The notes under the pieces: generated by a model
What the model was told of the DNA's origin: nothing
The model's input: only the letters and a program-made list of their open reading frames with translations
Databases searched by the model: none
In this document: positions 51,196 through 60,679 of the stretch, piece by piece
Layout: each line of letters opens with the position of its first letter
How positions within the stretch are numbered: the first letter of the stretch is position 1
Position numbers and translations under genes: made by a program
Source: JAKAVN01 sp963796565
GTDB taxonomy: Bacteria; Desulfobacterota; Binatia; Binatales; Binataceae
Length of the DNA stretch: 64,000 nucleotides
Assembly: GCA_963796565.1 (NCBI GenBank)
Contig: CAWCMA010000001.1
Coordinates: 1-64,000 of the forward strand
Direction: 5' to 3'

Positions 51196-52650
51196 ATGCC
51201 CCATTCGGAGCTTCGCGAGGGACTCACTTTCGACGACGTGCTGCTGCTGCCGCAGGCTTCCGACCTGCTGCCCTCGAGCTGCGACGTCGCGACGATGCTG
51301 ACTCCCAACATCCGTCTGCGCATACCGCTGGTTTCGAGTCCGATGGACACGGTGACCGAGTCACGCACCGCCATCGCGATTGCACAGATGGGCGGCCTCG
51401 GGTTCATCCATCGCAACCTTTCCGTCGAGCGCCAGGCCGCCGAAGTCGCCGCGGTGAAGAAATACGAGAGCGGCATGATCGCCGATCCAGTCACCGTCCA
51501 TCCCGAGCAGAAAATCGCCGACGCGCTCGCGACCATGGAGCGCCACGGCATCTCGGGCCTGCCGGTGGTTGCCGACGGCCGCCTGGTCGGAATTCTGACC
51601 AACCGCGACCTGCGCTTCGAGAAACACCTGGGCAAGCTGGTGCGCGAAGTGATGACCACCAAAGTCATCACCGCTCATCCCGGCATCAGTCTCGATCAGG
51701 CCAAGGAAATCCTCCAGGCCCATCGCATCGAAAAGCTTCCGCTGGTAGACGAACGCCAGCGCCTGTGCGGGCTCATCACCGTCAAGGACATGGACAAGGC
51801 GACGCGCCATCCGCACTCGAGCAAGGACAAGATGGGCCGGCTGCGAGTCGGCGCCGCGATTGGCGTGGGGCCCGAGCGCGAGGAGCGTGCGGCCGCGTTG
51901 GTGCGCGCCGGTGTCGACGTGCTGTGCATCGACACCGCGCATGGCCATTCGCGCAACGTCATCGACGCGCTGCGCGCGACCAAGCACGACCATCCCGAGG
52001 TCGACGTGGCGGCCGGCAACGTCGCCACCGCCGAGGGCGCCAAGGCCCTTATCGACGCGGGCGCCGATGCGCTGCGGGTCGGGATGGGCCCTGGATCGAT
52101 TTGCACCACGCGGGTGATCTCGGGTGTCGGCGTGCCGCAGATAACCGCGATCATGGATTGTGTCTCGGTCGCCGAGCCGCGCGGCATACCGCTGATGGCC
52201 GACGGCGGCATCCGCTTCTCCGGCGATATCGTGAAGGCGCTGGCGGCGGGCGCCGCGACCGTGATGATCGGCTCGCTCTTCGCCGGCAGCGAAGAGAGCC
52301 CCGGCGAAACGATTCTCTACCAGGGCCGCACCTACAAACTGTATCGCGGGATGGGGTCGTTGGGTGCGATGAGCGAGCGGGTGCGCGACCGCTACGGCCA
52401 GAGCGACGTCGAAGAGGGCAAGCTGGTGCCCGAAGGAATCGAGGGCCGCGTGCCCCATCGCGGCCCGCTCGCCTCCAATATCGAGCAATTGGTGGGCGGC
52501 CTGCAGTCGGGGATGGGTTATATCGGCTCGGCCGATCTCACTGAACTGCGCCGCCGCGCTCGCTTCATTCGGGTCACCGACGCTGGCCAGCGCGAGAGCC
52601 ACGTGCACGACGTCTTCGTGACCAAGGAAGCGCCCAACTATCGTCCTTAG
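51196..52650 (+). CDS. guaB: IMP dehydrogenase
   Basis: 484 residues; catalytic Cys303 in GPGSICTTRV, two CBS domains at about 92-215 that bind nucleotides, and the flap GAMSERVRDRYG. Oxidises IMP to XMP, first step to GMP. ATG 51196 with AAGGAG 7 bases upstream. The leader has a strong hairpin with a U-run, so transcription may be attenuated. Cytoplasmic; neighbours ddl and rdgB are housekeeping. Confidence 0.96.
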   Translation: MPHSELREGLTFDDVLLLPQASDLLPSSCDVATMLTPNIRLRIPLVSSPMDTVTESRTAIAIAQMGGLGFIHRNLSVERQAAEVAAVKKYESGMIADPVTVHPEQKIADALATMERHGISGLPVVADGRLVGILTNRDLRFEKHLGKLVREVMTTKVITAHPGISLDQAKEILQAHRIEKLPLVDERQRLCGLITVKDMDKATRHPHSSKDKMGRLRVGAAIGVGPEREERAAALVRAGVDVLCIDTAHGHSRNVIDALRATKHDHPEVDVAAGNVATAEGAKALIDAGADALRVGMGPGSICTTRVISGVGVPQITAIMDCVSVAEPRGIPLMADGGIRFSGDIVKALAAGAATVMIGSLFAGSEESPGETILYQGRTYKLYRGMGSLGAMSERVRDRYGQSDVEEGKLVPEGIEGRVPHRGPLASNIEQLVGGLQSGMGYIGSADLTELRRRARFIRVTDAGQRESHVHDVFVTKEAPNYRP

Positions 52651-52844
52651 GGCCAGCCGCCGCCCGGGTCATGCACGGATGCGAATCTTTTTGCGCGCGC
52701 ACCATCGGGGGCGCCACGCGCGGCGCTCGATGCGGCCGCGCCGGCGTGGCACAATCGACGGCACAAATCGAAATCCGGGGCGGCTGACGTGGCTGGGACG
52801 GCGCGCGGCACAGGCGCGCTTGGGTGGGGCGATTCACAAAAAAA

Positions 52845-54011
52845 ATGGCTGAGCTGAAGAAAATCCGGGTCGGGGTGCTGTTCGGCGGACGTTCGAGCGA
52901 GCACGAGATTTCGCTGCGCTCGGCGTTGACCGTGATGTCGGCGATGGATCCGGCGCGCTATGAAGTGGTGCCGATCGGGATCGGCCGCGACGGCCGCTGG
53001 TACTTACGCGCCGACGCGATCCGGATGCTGGCCCAGACGGCGCCGCGCTTGGAGGCGCTGGCCGGCGGCGGGGTCGAGGTCAGCCTGCTGCCGCATCCCG
53101 CCGGCAACTCGCTGGTCGAGGCGCCCGGCCATGCATCGCACGGCGCGGGGCGAGGCGCGCAACATGGATTGCCGGGTCCGCTCGACGTGGTCTTTCCAGT
53201 CCTGCATGGCAGCTATGGCGAGGACGGCACTGTGCAGGGATTGCTGGAGCTGGCCGGAATTCCCTACGTCGGCGCGGGCGTGTTGGGCTCGGCGGTCGGG
53301 ATGGACAAGGACATTCAGAAACGGCTGCTGCGCGAGGCCGGATTGCCGGTGGTGCGCTATGCGGTGGTCGAGCACTGGCAATGGCGCGAGGATCCCAAGC
53401 GCGCGGCCGACCTCGCGCGCGCGCTCGAATACCCGGTATTCGTCAAACCCAATGCGCTCGGCTCGTCGGTCGGGATTAGCAAGGTCAGGAGCGAGAGCGC
53501 GCTCGGCGCGGCGCTCGAGGACGCCTTTGCGTACGACCGCAAGGTGCTGATCGAGGCCGCCTGCGTTGGGCGCGAGCTGGAATGCGCGGTGCTCGGCAAT
53601 GAACGGCCCGAGGCGTCGATCCCCGGCGAGATCATCTTGAAGGGGCGCCACGAATTCTACAGTTACGAATCGAAGTACGTCGATCCCGACGGTGCCGAGG
53701 TCAAGATTCCCGCCGCGTTGAACGCGGCCCAGAGCGAGCACCTGCGCGAGCTTGCATGCGGCGCATTCCGCGCGCTGGGGTTGCGCGGGATGGCGCGGGT
53801 TGATTTTCTGGCCCGCCCCGCGCTCAGCGAAATCTACGTCAACGAAGTCAACACCATCCCCGGCTTTACCGCGATCAGCATGTACCCGAAGCTATGGGAG
53901 GCCACGGGACTGCCGCTCGGGCGGCTCATCGATCGGCTGATCGAGCTCGCGCTCGAGGAGCATCGCGAGCGCGCCGCGCTCAAAATAACCTACCAGGTCA
54001 AAGATCATTAG
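52845..54011 (+). CDS. ddl: D-alanine--D-alanine ligase
   Basis: 388 residues. GGRSSEHEIS near residue 14, VFPVLHGSYGEDGTVQGLLE, VGMDKDIQK, VKPNALGSSVGISK and NEVNTIPGFT: the complete ATP-grasp Ddl set. Joins two D-Ala for peptidoglycan. ATG 52845; GTG 52824 is possible. Slightly longer than many Ddl because of a 35-residue insert (HPAGNSLVEAPGHASHGAG). Confidence 0.95.
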   Translation: MAELKKIRVGVLFGGRSSEHEISLRSALTVMSAMDPARYEVVPIGIGRDGRWYLRADAIRMLAQTAPRLEALAGGGVEVSLLPHPAGNSLVEAPGHASHGAGRGAQHGLPGPLDVVFPVLHGSYGEDGTVQGLLELAGIPYVGAGVLGSAVGMDKDIQKRLLREAGLPVVRYAVVEHWQWREDPKRAADLARALEYPVFVKPNALGSSVGISKVRSESALGAALEDAFAYDRKVLIEAACVGRELECAVLGNERPEASIPGEIILKGRHEFYSYESKYVDPDGAEVKIPAALNAAQSEHLRELACGAFRALGLRGMARVDFLARPALSEIYVNEVNTIPGFTAISMYPKLWEATGLPLGRLIDRLIELALEEHRERAALKITYQVKDH

Positions 54012-54107
54012 GGCCCGAGTTATAAATCGCTTACAAACGTTCAGCACTGGCGATGTTCCGCGGGTTGAACAGTTGAACACGGTCGCTGAGGTCCGCCCGT
54101 CCACGCG

Positions 54108-54752
54108 ATGAAACCGCTGCTGGTTGCCACCACCAATCCCGCCAAACTCGACGAATATCGGTTGCTGCTGCGCGACTACGGTCTTGCGCCGGTATCGCTG
54201 AGCGAGGCCGGCGTCGACGATCATGCTCCGGAAGAAACCGGCGCCACCTTTACCGCGAACGCGCTGCTCAAGGCGCGCTTCTATTTCGCGCGCGCCAATC
54301 TCCCGACCATCGCCGACGACGGCGGCCTCGTGGTCGACGCGCTCGGCGGAGAGCCTGGCGTTCACTCTCATCGATGGCTTGCCGGCGCCGGCGCCGCCAG
54401 GATCCCGCATGGCGACCTCGACCGCGCGCTCGCCGCGGAAGTGATTCGCCGGATGGCCGGCGTTGAGCGGACTCGCCGCGGCGCGCGCCTGCAAGCGGCC
54501 ACCGCGCTCGTCTACCACGAACACGGCCGCATCCACGAGCGCGTGAGCGAGGCCGCGTTGGAGGGCGTAATCGCCGATCGCGTGTGGCCGCGAATGCGGG
54601 CGGGGTTTCCGTACCGTGCGGTGCTCGTTTTGCCGGATCGCGGATGCTACCTGGGCGAGCTTTCCGACGAGGACGCGGCGCGCCTTAGCCAGCGCCGGGT
54701 GGCACTCGAGGGCCTGCGCGCCGATCTCCTCCGAATCGCCGGAGCGCAATGA
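54108..54752 (+). CDS. rdgB: Non-canonical purine NTP pyrophosphatase (RdgB/HAM1)
   Basis: 214 residues: VATTNPAKLDEYRLLL at the start, EETGATFTANALLKARFYF, IADDGGLVVDALGGEPGVHSHRW. Hydrolyses (d)ITP and XTP to monophosphates. Gly occupies the position usually Ser in DDSGL; function probably kept. ATG 54108. Follows ddl by 96 bases on the same strand. Confidence 0.88.
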   Translation: MKPLLVATTNPAKLDEYRLLLRDYGLAPVSLSEAGVDDHAPEETGATFTANALLKARFYFARANLPTIADDGGLVVDALGGEPGVHSHRWLAGAGAARIPHGDLDRALAAEVIRRMAGVERTRRGARLQAATALVYHEHGRIHERVSEAALEGVIADRVWPRMRAGFPYRAVLVLPDRGCYLGELSDEDAARLSQRRVALEGLRADLLRIAGAQ

Positions 54753-54830
54753 GATGGCGTGCGCGCTTGCATCGGCGCCGTGCCGTGAGCAGGCTGTGAG
54801 TCTCGGGACGCGGATTTCCGCTTCCGCCTG

Positions 54831-56003
54831 ATGAAAAAAAAGCACAAGGGCAAAATCGTCCTGCTGCATCTGGCCGCGCGCTACCCGTTTGCGGGCGTGA
54901 TGTGGCAACTCATCCATCACCTGGTTGGACTGCGGGAACTGGGGCTCGACGTCTACTATCTCGAAGATCACGGCGCGTGGGTTTACGACCCGATCGCGGA
55001 TGCCGTCTCGCCCGACGCCAGCCGCAATCTCAAGCTGCTCGGACGAGTGATGGAGCGGTTCGGTTTTCGCGATCGTTGGTCGTTCCTCGACGTCGCCAGC
55101 GGCGAGTACGTCGGGATGGGGCGCGAGCGCAGCCTGCGGTTGCTGGCGGAAGCCGACGCGGTGATCAATTTGTGCGGCGCGACCCATCCGCGCGAGGAAC
55201 ATCGGCGCGCGCGATGCCTGGTCTATCTCGAAACCGATCCGGGCGTGTACCAGGTACGCTATGCGCAAGGTGACGACAGCGCGCGGCGGATGCTCGACGC
55301 GCATCGCGTGCACTTCACCTACGCCGCCAATATCGGCCAATCCGACTGTCTGCTGCCGACGGCAGGCCTGCGCTGGCATCCGACGCGCCCGCCGGTGCTG
55401 CTCGACGAGTGGCCCGCGCAGAGCGCCGCGCCGATGCCGGCGGCGTTTACGACCGTCGGCACCTGGCGCAACAAGGGCAACGACGTGGAACTGGGCGGGC
55501 GAACCTACCACTGGTCCAAGCACCTCAACTTTGTCAAAATGCTGGACGTTCCGCGGCGCGCCGGGCAAGCCGTCGAGCTCGCAACCGACCTGAATTCGGG
55601 CCCCGACTTTGAGCGGGCGCTGGCGGGCGGCTTCAGCTTCCGGCCGGCGGTCCCGATGTCGCTCGATATCGACACCTACCGCAGCTATATCGACGCCTCG
55701 CGCGGCGAGTTCACGGTCGCCAAGGATCTCTACGTCAGCACGCGTTCGGGATGGTTCAGCGACCGCACGGCCTGTTACCTCGCCGCCGGGCGGCCGGCGG
55801 TGACGCAGTTCACCGGATTTGAAAAGTTCATCCCCGCGGGCGCCGGCCTGGTTGGTTTCGCCGACGACGCCTCGGCGGTCGAGGCGCTGCGCGCGGTTAG
55901 CGCCAACTACGCGCATCATGCGCGCGCGGCGCGCGAGATCGCGCGCGAGTATTTCGACGCACAGCGCTTGCTGGGCGAGATGGTGGAAATAATCGGGCTC
56001 TAG
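54831..56003 (+). CDS. Glycosyltransferase-like protein
   Basis: 390 residues. KIVLLHLAARYPFAGVMWQLIHHLVGLRELGLDVYYLED is a GT-B N-terminal Rossmann opening, and the C-terminal segment (YVSTRSGWFSDRTACYLAAGRPAVTQFTGFEKFIP) resembles the donor-binding end of GT4/CgeB-like proteins. No signal peptide; cytoplasmic or membrane-peripheral. Its stop is 3 bases before the MscS gene start, so the two are one unit. Acceptor unknown. Confidence 0.7.
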   Translation: MKKKHKGKIVLLHLAARYPFAGVMWQLIHHLVGLRELGLDVYYLEDHGAWVYDPIADAVSPDASRNLKLLGRVMERFGFRDRWSFLDVASGEYVGMGRERSLRLLAEADAVINLCGATHPREEHRRARCLVYLETDPGVYQVRYAQGDDSARRMLDAHRVHFTYAANIGQSDCLLPTAGLRWHPTRPPVLLDEWPAQSAAPMPAAFTTVGTWRNKGNDVELGGRTYHWSKHLNFVKMLDVPRRAGQAVELATDLNSGPDFERALAGGFSFRPAVPMSLDIDTYRSYIDASRGEFTVAKDLYVSTRSGWFSDRTACYLAAGRPAVTQFTGFEKFIPAGAGLVGFADDASAVEALRAVSANYAHHARAAREIAREYFDAQRLLGEMVEIIGL

Positions 56004-56006
56004 CCG

Positions 56007-57506
56007 ATGTCTCAGATAACCCAACTCCAGTTGCTGCTCGGCCTCGACGTCGTGCCCCTCGATACGCGCGCGCTTATCGAGTCGATAGCGGCGGTCGTCG
56101 CGGTGCTCTATGCGCTGGCGTTGCGCCATCGCCGCGGCAATCTGCGGGCGTGGCCGGTCGCGATGGTTGGCGTGGGGCTGGTGGTCGACGTCGTGACCCC
56201 GGTGCTCGGCCATACCCGGTTTGTCTACCTGTTGGATACCGTCGCGGTAATCCTGTTCCTGTGGGGCGCAGTCCGCGTCGGGCTGGAACTGGCCGACGCC
56301 GTGACCCATCGCGGCCGCGAACATTTCTCGACCATCTTCAGGGACCTGCTCACGGTCATCTTATGGTCGCTGGTGGTGATGGTCGTGCTGCGCACGTTTT
56401 TCAAAATCGACGTAACCGCCCTGCTCGCGGTTCCCGCCGTGCTTACCGTGGTGGTCGGCTTCGCGCTGCAGGAGACGCTGGGCAACATCTTCAGCGGGCT
56501 GACGCTCCAAATCTCGCGGCCCTTCCAGCCCGGCGACTGGGTGCGCGCGGCCGACAAGGTCGGGCGCGTGCATGACGTGGGATGGCGAGCGACGACGATC
56601 GTGACGCGCGCCAACGAGTGGCTCGATATTCCCAACGCCCAGTTGGCCAAGGACTTGGTGTTCAACTACGCCAACCATGCGGTGGCCGACGAGGTCTCCA
56701 TTGGGCTCAGCTATGGCGAGCCACCCAACCGGGTGCGCGACGTCATCCTGGCCGTGTTGCGCGACGTGCCCGACGTCCTGCACCATCCGGAGCCCGAGAT
56801 TTTAGCCTGGGAGTTCGGCGACTACGCGATCCGCTACCGGGTCAAATACTGGCTTGCCGACTACGGGCGCAGCGAGCAAATCCATGCCCGCGTCGTGTCG
56901 GGTCTGTGGTACGCGATGCGCCGCCACGGGATCGAAATTCCTTTCCCGATCCGCACCCTGATGCTCAGACAGGAGGGCCGGATCGAGGAGTCCGAGGCGT
57001 TGCGCGCGATCGCTTCCGAACTACGCGCGGTCGATTTTCTGCGCGAGCTTGACGATGACGAGGTGCGAATACTGGCCGGCGCGGTCCGTGTGCATCAGTT
57101 CGGCGCCGGCGAGACGCTGATGCGCGAGGGCGAGCCCGGCGACACGTTCTGCATCATCCGCCGCGGCGTGGTCGATGTGACCACCAACGGCGCCGACGGC
57201 AAGCAGGTCCATATCGCCGAACTGACCCGCCCGGCCTTCTTCGGCGAGGTGGCGTTGATGACCGGCGAGCCGCGCAACGCCACCGTCCGGGCGCGCACCG
57301 ACGTCGAGATTCTCGAGATGAGCCGCAACGGCTTCACCGAACTGTTCAAGAGCCATCCCGACGCCGCCGCGCAGATGAGCGAGATCATCGCCGCCCGCCT
57401 GAGCCAGCGGCGCGAGTTGCTCGACGCCGGACAGCAGGCCGACGGCGGCGCGCGCGGCCGCTCGAGCCGGCTGCTGGCAAAGATGCGCGAGATATTCGAT
57501 ATCTAG
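56007..57506 (+). CDS. MscS-family channel with C-terminal cyclic-nucleotide-binding domain
   Basis: 499 residues. Membrane helices to about residue 170, the MscS pore and beta domains (VPAVLTVVVGFALQETLGNIFSGL; GDWVRAADKVGRV), then a cNMP domain about 340-460 (GEPGDTFCIIRRGVVDV, FFGEVALMTGEPRNATVRA with the Glu and Arg that hold the cyclic phosphate). A cyclic-nucleotide-gated mechanosensitive channel by family analogy. An adenylate cyclase gene lies 750 bases downstream on the other strand. Confidence 0.92.
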   Translation: MSQITQLQLLLGLDVVPLDTRALIESIAAVVAVLYALALRHRRGNLRAWPVAMVGVGLVVDVVTPVLGHTRFVYLLDTVAVILFLWGAVRVGLELADAVTHRGREHFSTIFRDLLTVILWSLVVMVVLRTFFKIDVTALLAVPAVLTVVVGFALQETLGNIFSGLTLQISRPFQPGDWVRAADKVGRVHDVGWRATTIVTRANEWLDIPNAQLAKDLVFNYANHAVADEVSIGLSYGEPPNRVRDVILAVLRDVPDVLHHPEPEILAWEFGDYAIRYRVKYWLADYGRSEQIHARVVSGLWYAMRRHGIEIPFPIRTLMLRQEGRIEESEALRAIASELRAVDFLRELDDDEVRILAGAVRVHQFGAGETLMREGEPGDTFCIIRRGVVDVTTNGADGKQVHIAELTRPAFFGEVALMTGEPRNATVRARTDVEILEMSRNGFTELFKSHPDAAAQMSEIIAARLSQRRELLDAGQQADGGARGRSSRLLAKMREIFDI

Positions 57507-57564
57507 ACCGGGTGCTCAAGCTGGCGATTACGCGCACGCCGGCCGGCCCACGGAGGCATCGATC

Positions 57565-58236
57565 ATGGTCAAGACGATTACCTTTATCAAGCGCAAACCC
57601 GGGATGAGCGTCGAGGACTTCGGACAATACTGGCGCACGAAACACGCCCCGATCGTCACCGGGTTGCCGGGGCTGCGCCGCTACGTTCAGTGCCACACGA
57701 TTGCATCGGGCTACCGCAACGGCGAGCCCGCCTTCGACGGCGTGGCCGAGGTCTGGTTCGACTCGACCGAGGCGATGCGCACCACCGCGAAGAGCGCGGA
57801 GTACCGCGCAGTGCGCGCCGACGAGCCGAATTTCATCGATCTGTCTAAGATGGATTTCGTCATTACCGAGGAGCGGATGCAGAAGGACGCGCCGGCCGAT
57901 CCGTCGATGGTGCATCTGGTCGAGTTCGTGCGGCGCAAGCCCGGGATGGAGGTCGAGGCATTCCAACGACACTGGAGCGCAACGCATGGTCCGCTGGGTG
58001 CGAAGATCCCGCAGGTCCGGCGCTACGTGCAGTGCCACGTGCGGCTGGCCGCTTACCGCGACGGCCATCAGCCGCCATTCGACGGCGTGGCCGAGGTCTG
58101 GTTCGACTCGACCGGCGCGATGCGCGAATCGGCGACCACGCCCGAGTACCGCGCGGTGCGTGCCGACGAGCCCAACTTTATCGACACCACGCATCCATTC
58201 CCGTTCATCATCACGCGGGATTTCGTCGTGCTCTGA
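57565..58236 (+). CDS. Protein with two tandem EthD domains
   Basis: 223 residues; two similar halves (1-105 and 115-223). Each starts with FIKRKPGMSVEDF or FVRRKPGMEVEAF, then RRYVQCH, FDGVAEVWFDST and EYRAVRADEPNFID. EthD proteins are dimeric ferredoxin-like folds tied to ether, alkane and polyketide degradation. The fused pair would act as a built-in dimer. GGAGGC before ATG 57565. A 37-base stretch is identical in both halves. Confidence 0.85.
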   Translation: MVKTITFIKRKPGMSVEDFGQYWRTKHAPIVTGLPGLRRYVQCHTIASGYRNGEPAFDGVAEVWFDSTEAMRTTAKSAEYRAVRADEPNFIDLSKMDFVITEERMQKDAPADPSMVHLVEFVRRKPGMEVEAFQRHWSATHGPLGAKIPQVRRYVQCHVRLAAYRDGHQPPFDGVAEVWFDSTGAMRESATTPEYRAVRADEPNFIDTTHPFPFIITRDFVVL

Positions 58237-58259
58237 GTTGGCCGCGATCCGCCGCGGAG

Positions 58260-60506
58260 CTACTTGGTGTCGAACTCGAAGACCATTTCGTTCGGCTGGC
58301 CGTCGGCCGACGCGACGATCTTCTCGAGATAGAGACTGACCAGTGCGTCGTCGGGCGCTTCCTGGCTGAGCGCCCGCAGCATCGTGTTCGCGGTGGTCGC
58401 CTCGCCGTTGCGGATGTGTTCGAGTGCGCGATTGAAGCGTTCGTAAAAGGTCGGATCGATTCCATTGCCGGCGCGCCCGGCGACGTCGACGATCGCCACC
58501 AGTTGTTTTTTGCCCTTGACCTTGACCAGTCCGACCTCGCGCGCGCAGTAGTCGCCCGAGGCTTCAGCCAGGGTCTCGCGGTTGACCAGCAGATGGACGT
58601 GGAAATGCCGCGTCAGCCCCTCCAGGCGCGAGGCCAGGTTGACCGTGTCGCCGACGGCCGAGTAGTCGAAACGCTGCGCGCCGCCAAAATTGCCGACCAC
58701 CGCGTCACCCGTGGCGATCCCGATGCCGATATCGACGTCGGCGAAACGCTCGTCGGTTTTGCGTAGCTGCTGGAGTCCTTCGAGCATTTTGAGCGCGCAG
58801 TCGATCGCGGCCCCCGCGGGATTTTTAATGTCATTCGGCGCGCCCCAGAACGCCATGATCCCGTCGCCCATCAGCTTGTCCACCACGCCCTGCGACTGGA
58901 AGATGATGTCGATCATCACGCTCATGTAAGTATTGAGCAGCGCGACCACCTGCTCGGGCTCGGAGCGCTCGGCGCGCGAAGTGAAGTTGACGATGTCGGA
59001 GAAGAGGATCGCGAGACGCCGGCGCTCGCCGCTGAGCCTCAGCCCCTGCGGATCGTCGACCACCGACGCGACCACGTCGGGATTGAGATAGTGCTCGAAG
59101 GCGGAGCGCAGGTAGCGCTTCTCGCTGCCTTCGGTCATGTAGCGGTAAGTGGCCAGCACGGTGTAGGTGAGCAGTGCTGCGGCCAGCGGCAGGACAATGT
59201 CGATCAACACGCCATCGTCAATCAGGCGATACTGCGCGTAAGCGAAATAGCCGGCAATCACCCACAGCGCAGTCGCCGCCGACCAGGCCGGCGAGAGATA
59301 AGCCGCGGCCAGGCTGATCGCGAGCACCAAGACCAGCGCCGCCGCGTCCTCTTCGGCGGCGCCCTCCACGCGCGAGCGCCTGACGAAGTCGCCGCGCAGC
59401 ACATTATCGATCGCGTTGGCGTGGATATCGACGCCCGGAAAATCGCCGCCGGTGGGGGTGACCTTACGGTCGCCGAGCGCATGCGCGGTCAGGCCGACCA
59501 GGACGATTTTGCCCGCCACGGCGGCGGGCGGCACGCGATGAGCGATGAGGTCGGAAATCGAATAAGCGGGAAACGTGCCGGGTGGCCCGCGGAAATCGAT
59601 CAGCATCCGCCCCAGTTCGTCCACCGGAATTTCTTCGTCGCCCAGCGTGACCTGATGCACACCGTCGGCGCCGACTATCAATCGAAGCGGCGCGTTCTTG
59701 AGATACGCCGCGGTCAACGCAAGATATAGCGGCACGCAGTAGCGCTTGCCGAAACGAATCACCGCGATCTCCGAGCGCAATACGCCGTCGGAGTCAGCTT
59801 CGATATCGACGAAGCCGGTTCCGCGCGCCGCGCTGTTGAGCACTGGAATCGGCGGCAGGTACGCACGCGCCGTGATCAATACCGGCGCAGCCCCCGGCAA
59901 CTCGCGCACCAGATTGTAGCCGAACGGCGGCGGCTTGAGCGGTTCGGTCTTGTAGCCGGTAGAAACCGGGCCGGAGGGGATCTGGCCGGCGCTCTTGAGG
60001 TCGAGGTGATGGCTCTCGAAGGCATAGCTGAGGAAGGTCGCACCTTCCTCCTTCAGGGCGTTGGCGAAAGCCAGGTCATTGCCAGTACCCAACGTCTGTT
60101 CTATCGCGGCGGCGCCAACGCCCAGCTTTTTCAGGCGCGCGGCGATGCGCTTGGCCTGAACATCGTCTTCGTCACCTTCACTGAATAGGACATCGTAACC
60201 GACGATCGCGGCCTTGTAGTCGCGCAGCGCATCGTTCAGCCGCGCTTCGACATCACGCGGCCAGGGCCAATGGCCCAACTCGGCGATACTTTTGTCGTCG
60301 ATCGCGGCGATTACGACCGCACCGGTCGGCGGCGGCCGCCGCGTCACGTACATCCTGAGATCGGAGGCCTTCAGTTCGGCCAACTCGAAGACCGCGGGAT
60401 GGAGCCCGTTGAAGACGAAGAGCGCGCTCAGAATGACGATCCCGATGAGCAGCGGGCGCCATACGTGCCTGTGGCGGCGCGTCCTGACTGTTGTCGTCGT
60501 AGCCAT
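58260..60506 (-). CDS. Adenylate cyclase (class III) with CHASE2 sensor
   Basis: 748 residues. N-terminal helix, extracellular CHASE2 domain about 45-370, three membrane helices about 388-455, then a class III cyclase: metal Asp504 (FSDIVNFTS) and Asp548 (KLMGDGIMAFWG), Lys544, and SAVGDTVNLASRLEG. The Lys/Asp choice suggests ATP, not GTP, as substrate. Paired with an upstream FecR-domain protein, a common partner of CHASE2 cyclases. Makes cAMP in response to an external signal. ATG 60506. Confidence 0.92.
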   Translation of the reverse strand: MATTTTVRTRRHRHVWRPLLIGIVILSALFVFNGLHPAVFELAELKASDLRMYVTRRPPPTGAVVIAAIDDKSIAELGHWPWPRDVEARLNDALRDYKAAIVGYDVLFSEGDEDDVQAKRIAARLKKLGVGAAAIEQTLGTGNDLAFANALKEEGATFLSYAFESHHLDLKSAGQIPSGPVSTGYKTEPLKPPPFGYNLVRELPGAAPVLITARAYLPPIPVLNSAARGTGFVDIEADSDGVLRSEIAVIRFGKRYCVPLYLALTAAYLKNAPLRLIVGADGVHQVTLGDEEIPVDELGRMLIDFRGPPGTFPAYSISDLIAHRVPPAAVAGKIVLVGLTAHALGDRKVTPTGGDFPGVDIHANAIDNVLRGDFVRRSRVEGAAEEDAAALVLVLAISLAAAYLSPAWSAATALWVIAGYFAYAQYRLIDDGVLIDIVLPLAAALLTYTVLATYRYMTEGSEKRYLRSAFEHYLNPDVVASVVDDPQGLRLSGERRRLAILFSDIVNFTSRAERSEPEQVVALLNTYMSVMIDIIFQSQGVVDKLMGDGIMAFWGAPNDIKNPAGAAIDCALKMLEGLQQLRKTDERFADVDIGIGIATGDAVVGNFGGAQRFDYSAVGDTVNLASRLEGLTRHFHVHLLVNRETLAEASGDYCAREVGLVKVKGKKQLVAIVDVAGRAGNGIDPTFYERFNRALEHIRNGEATTANTMLRALSQEAPDDALVSLYLEKIVASADGQPNEMVFEFDTK

Positions 60507-60679
60507 CGCGGGCGAACGCTTCAGAGCTTAGCGTGCTTGCTTCACTGCGACCAACCATGCCCCGTCCTCGCGCAAGAGCGCAAGGACGCGCGCGTCGGGG
60601 CTTTGCGCACACTCAATTGTGTGCGCGGCAATCGTGCGTATTAGTCGGACGAGGTGCGTGACGGGCGACAGCGCTCGCG

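Noticed and set aside
53892..56324. Very long (810-codon) minus-strand open frame
   Set aside because: It spans ddl, rdgB and the glycosyltransferase-like gene in antisense; its product is Arg/His/Ala-rich and matches no family. It is a GC-driven shadow.
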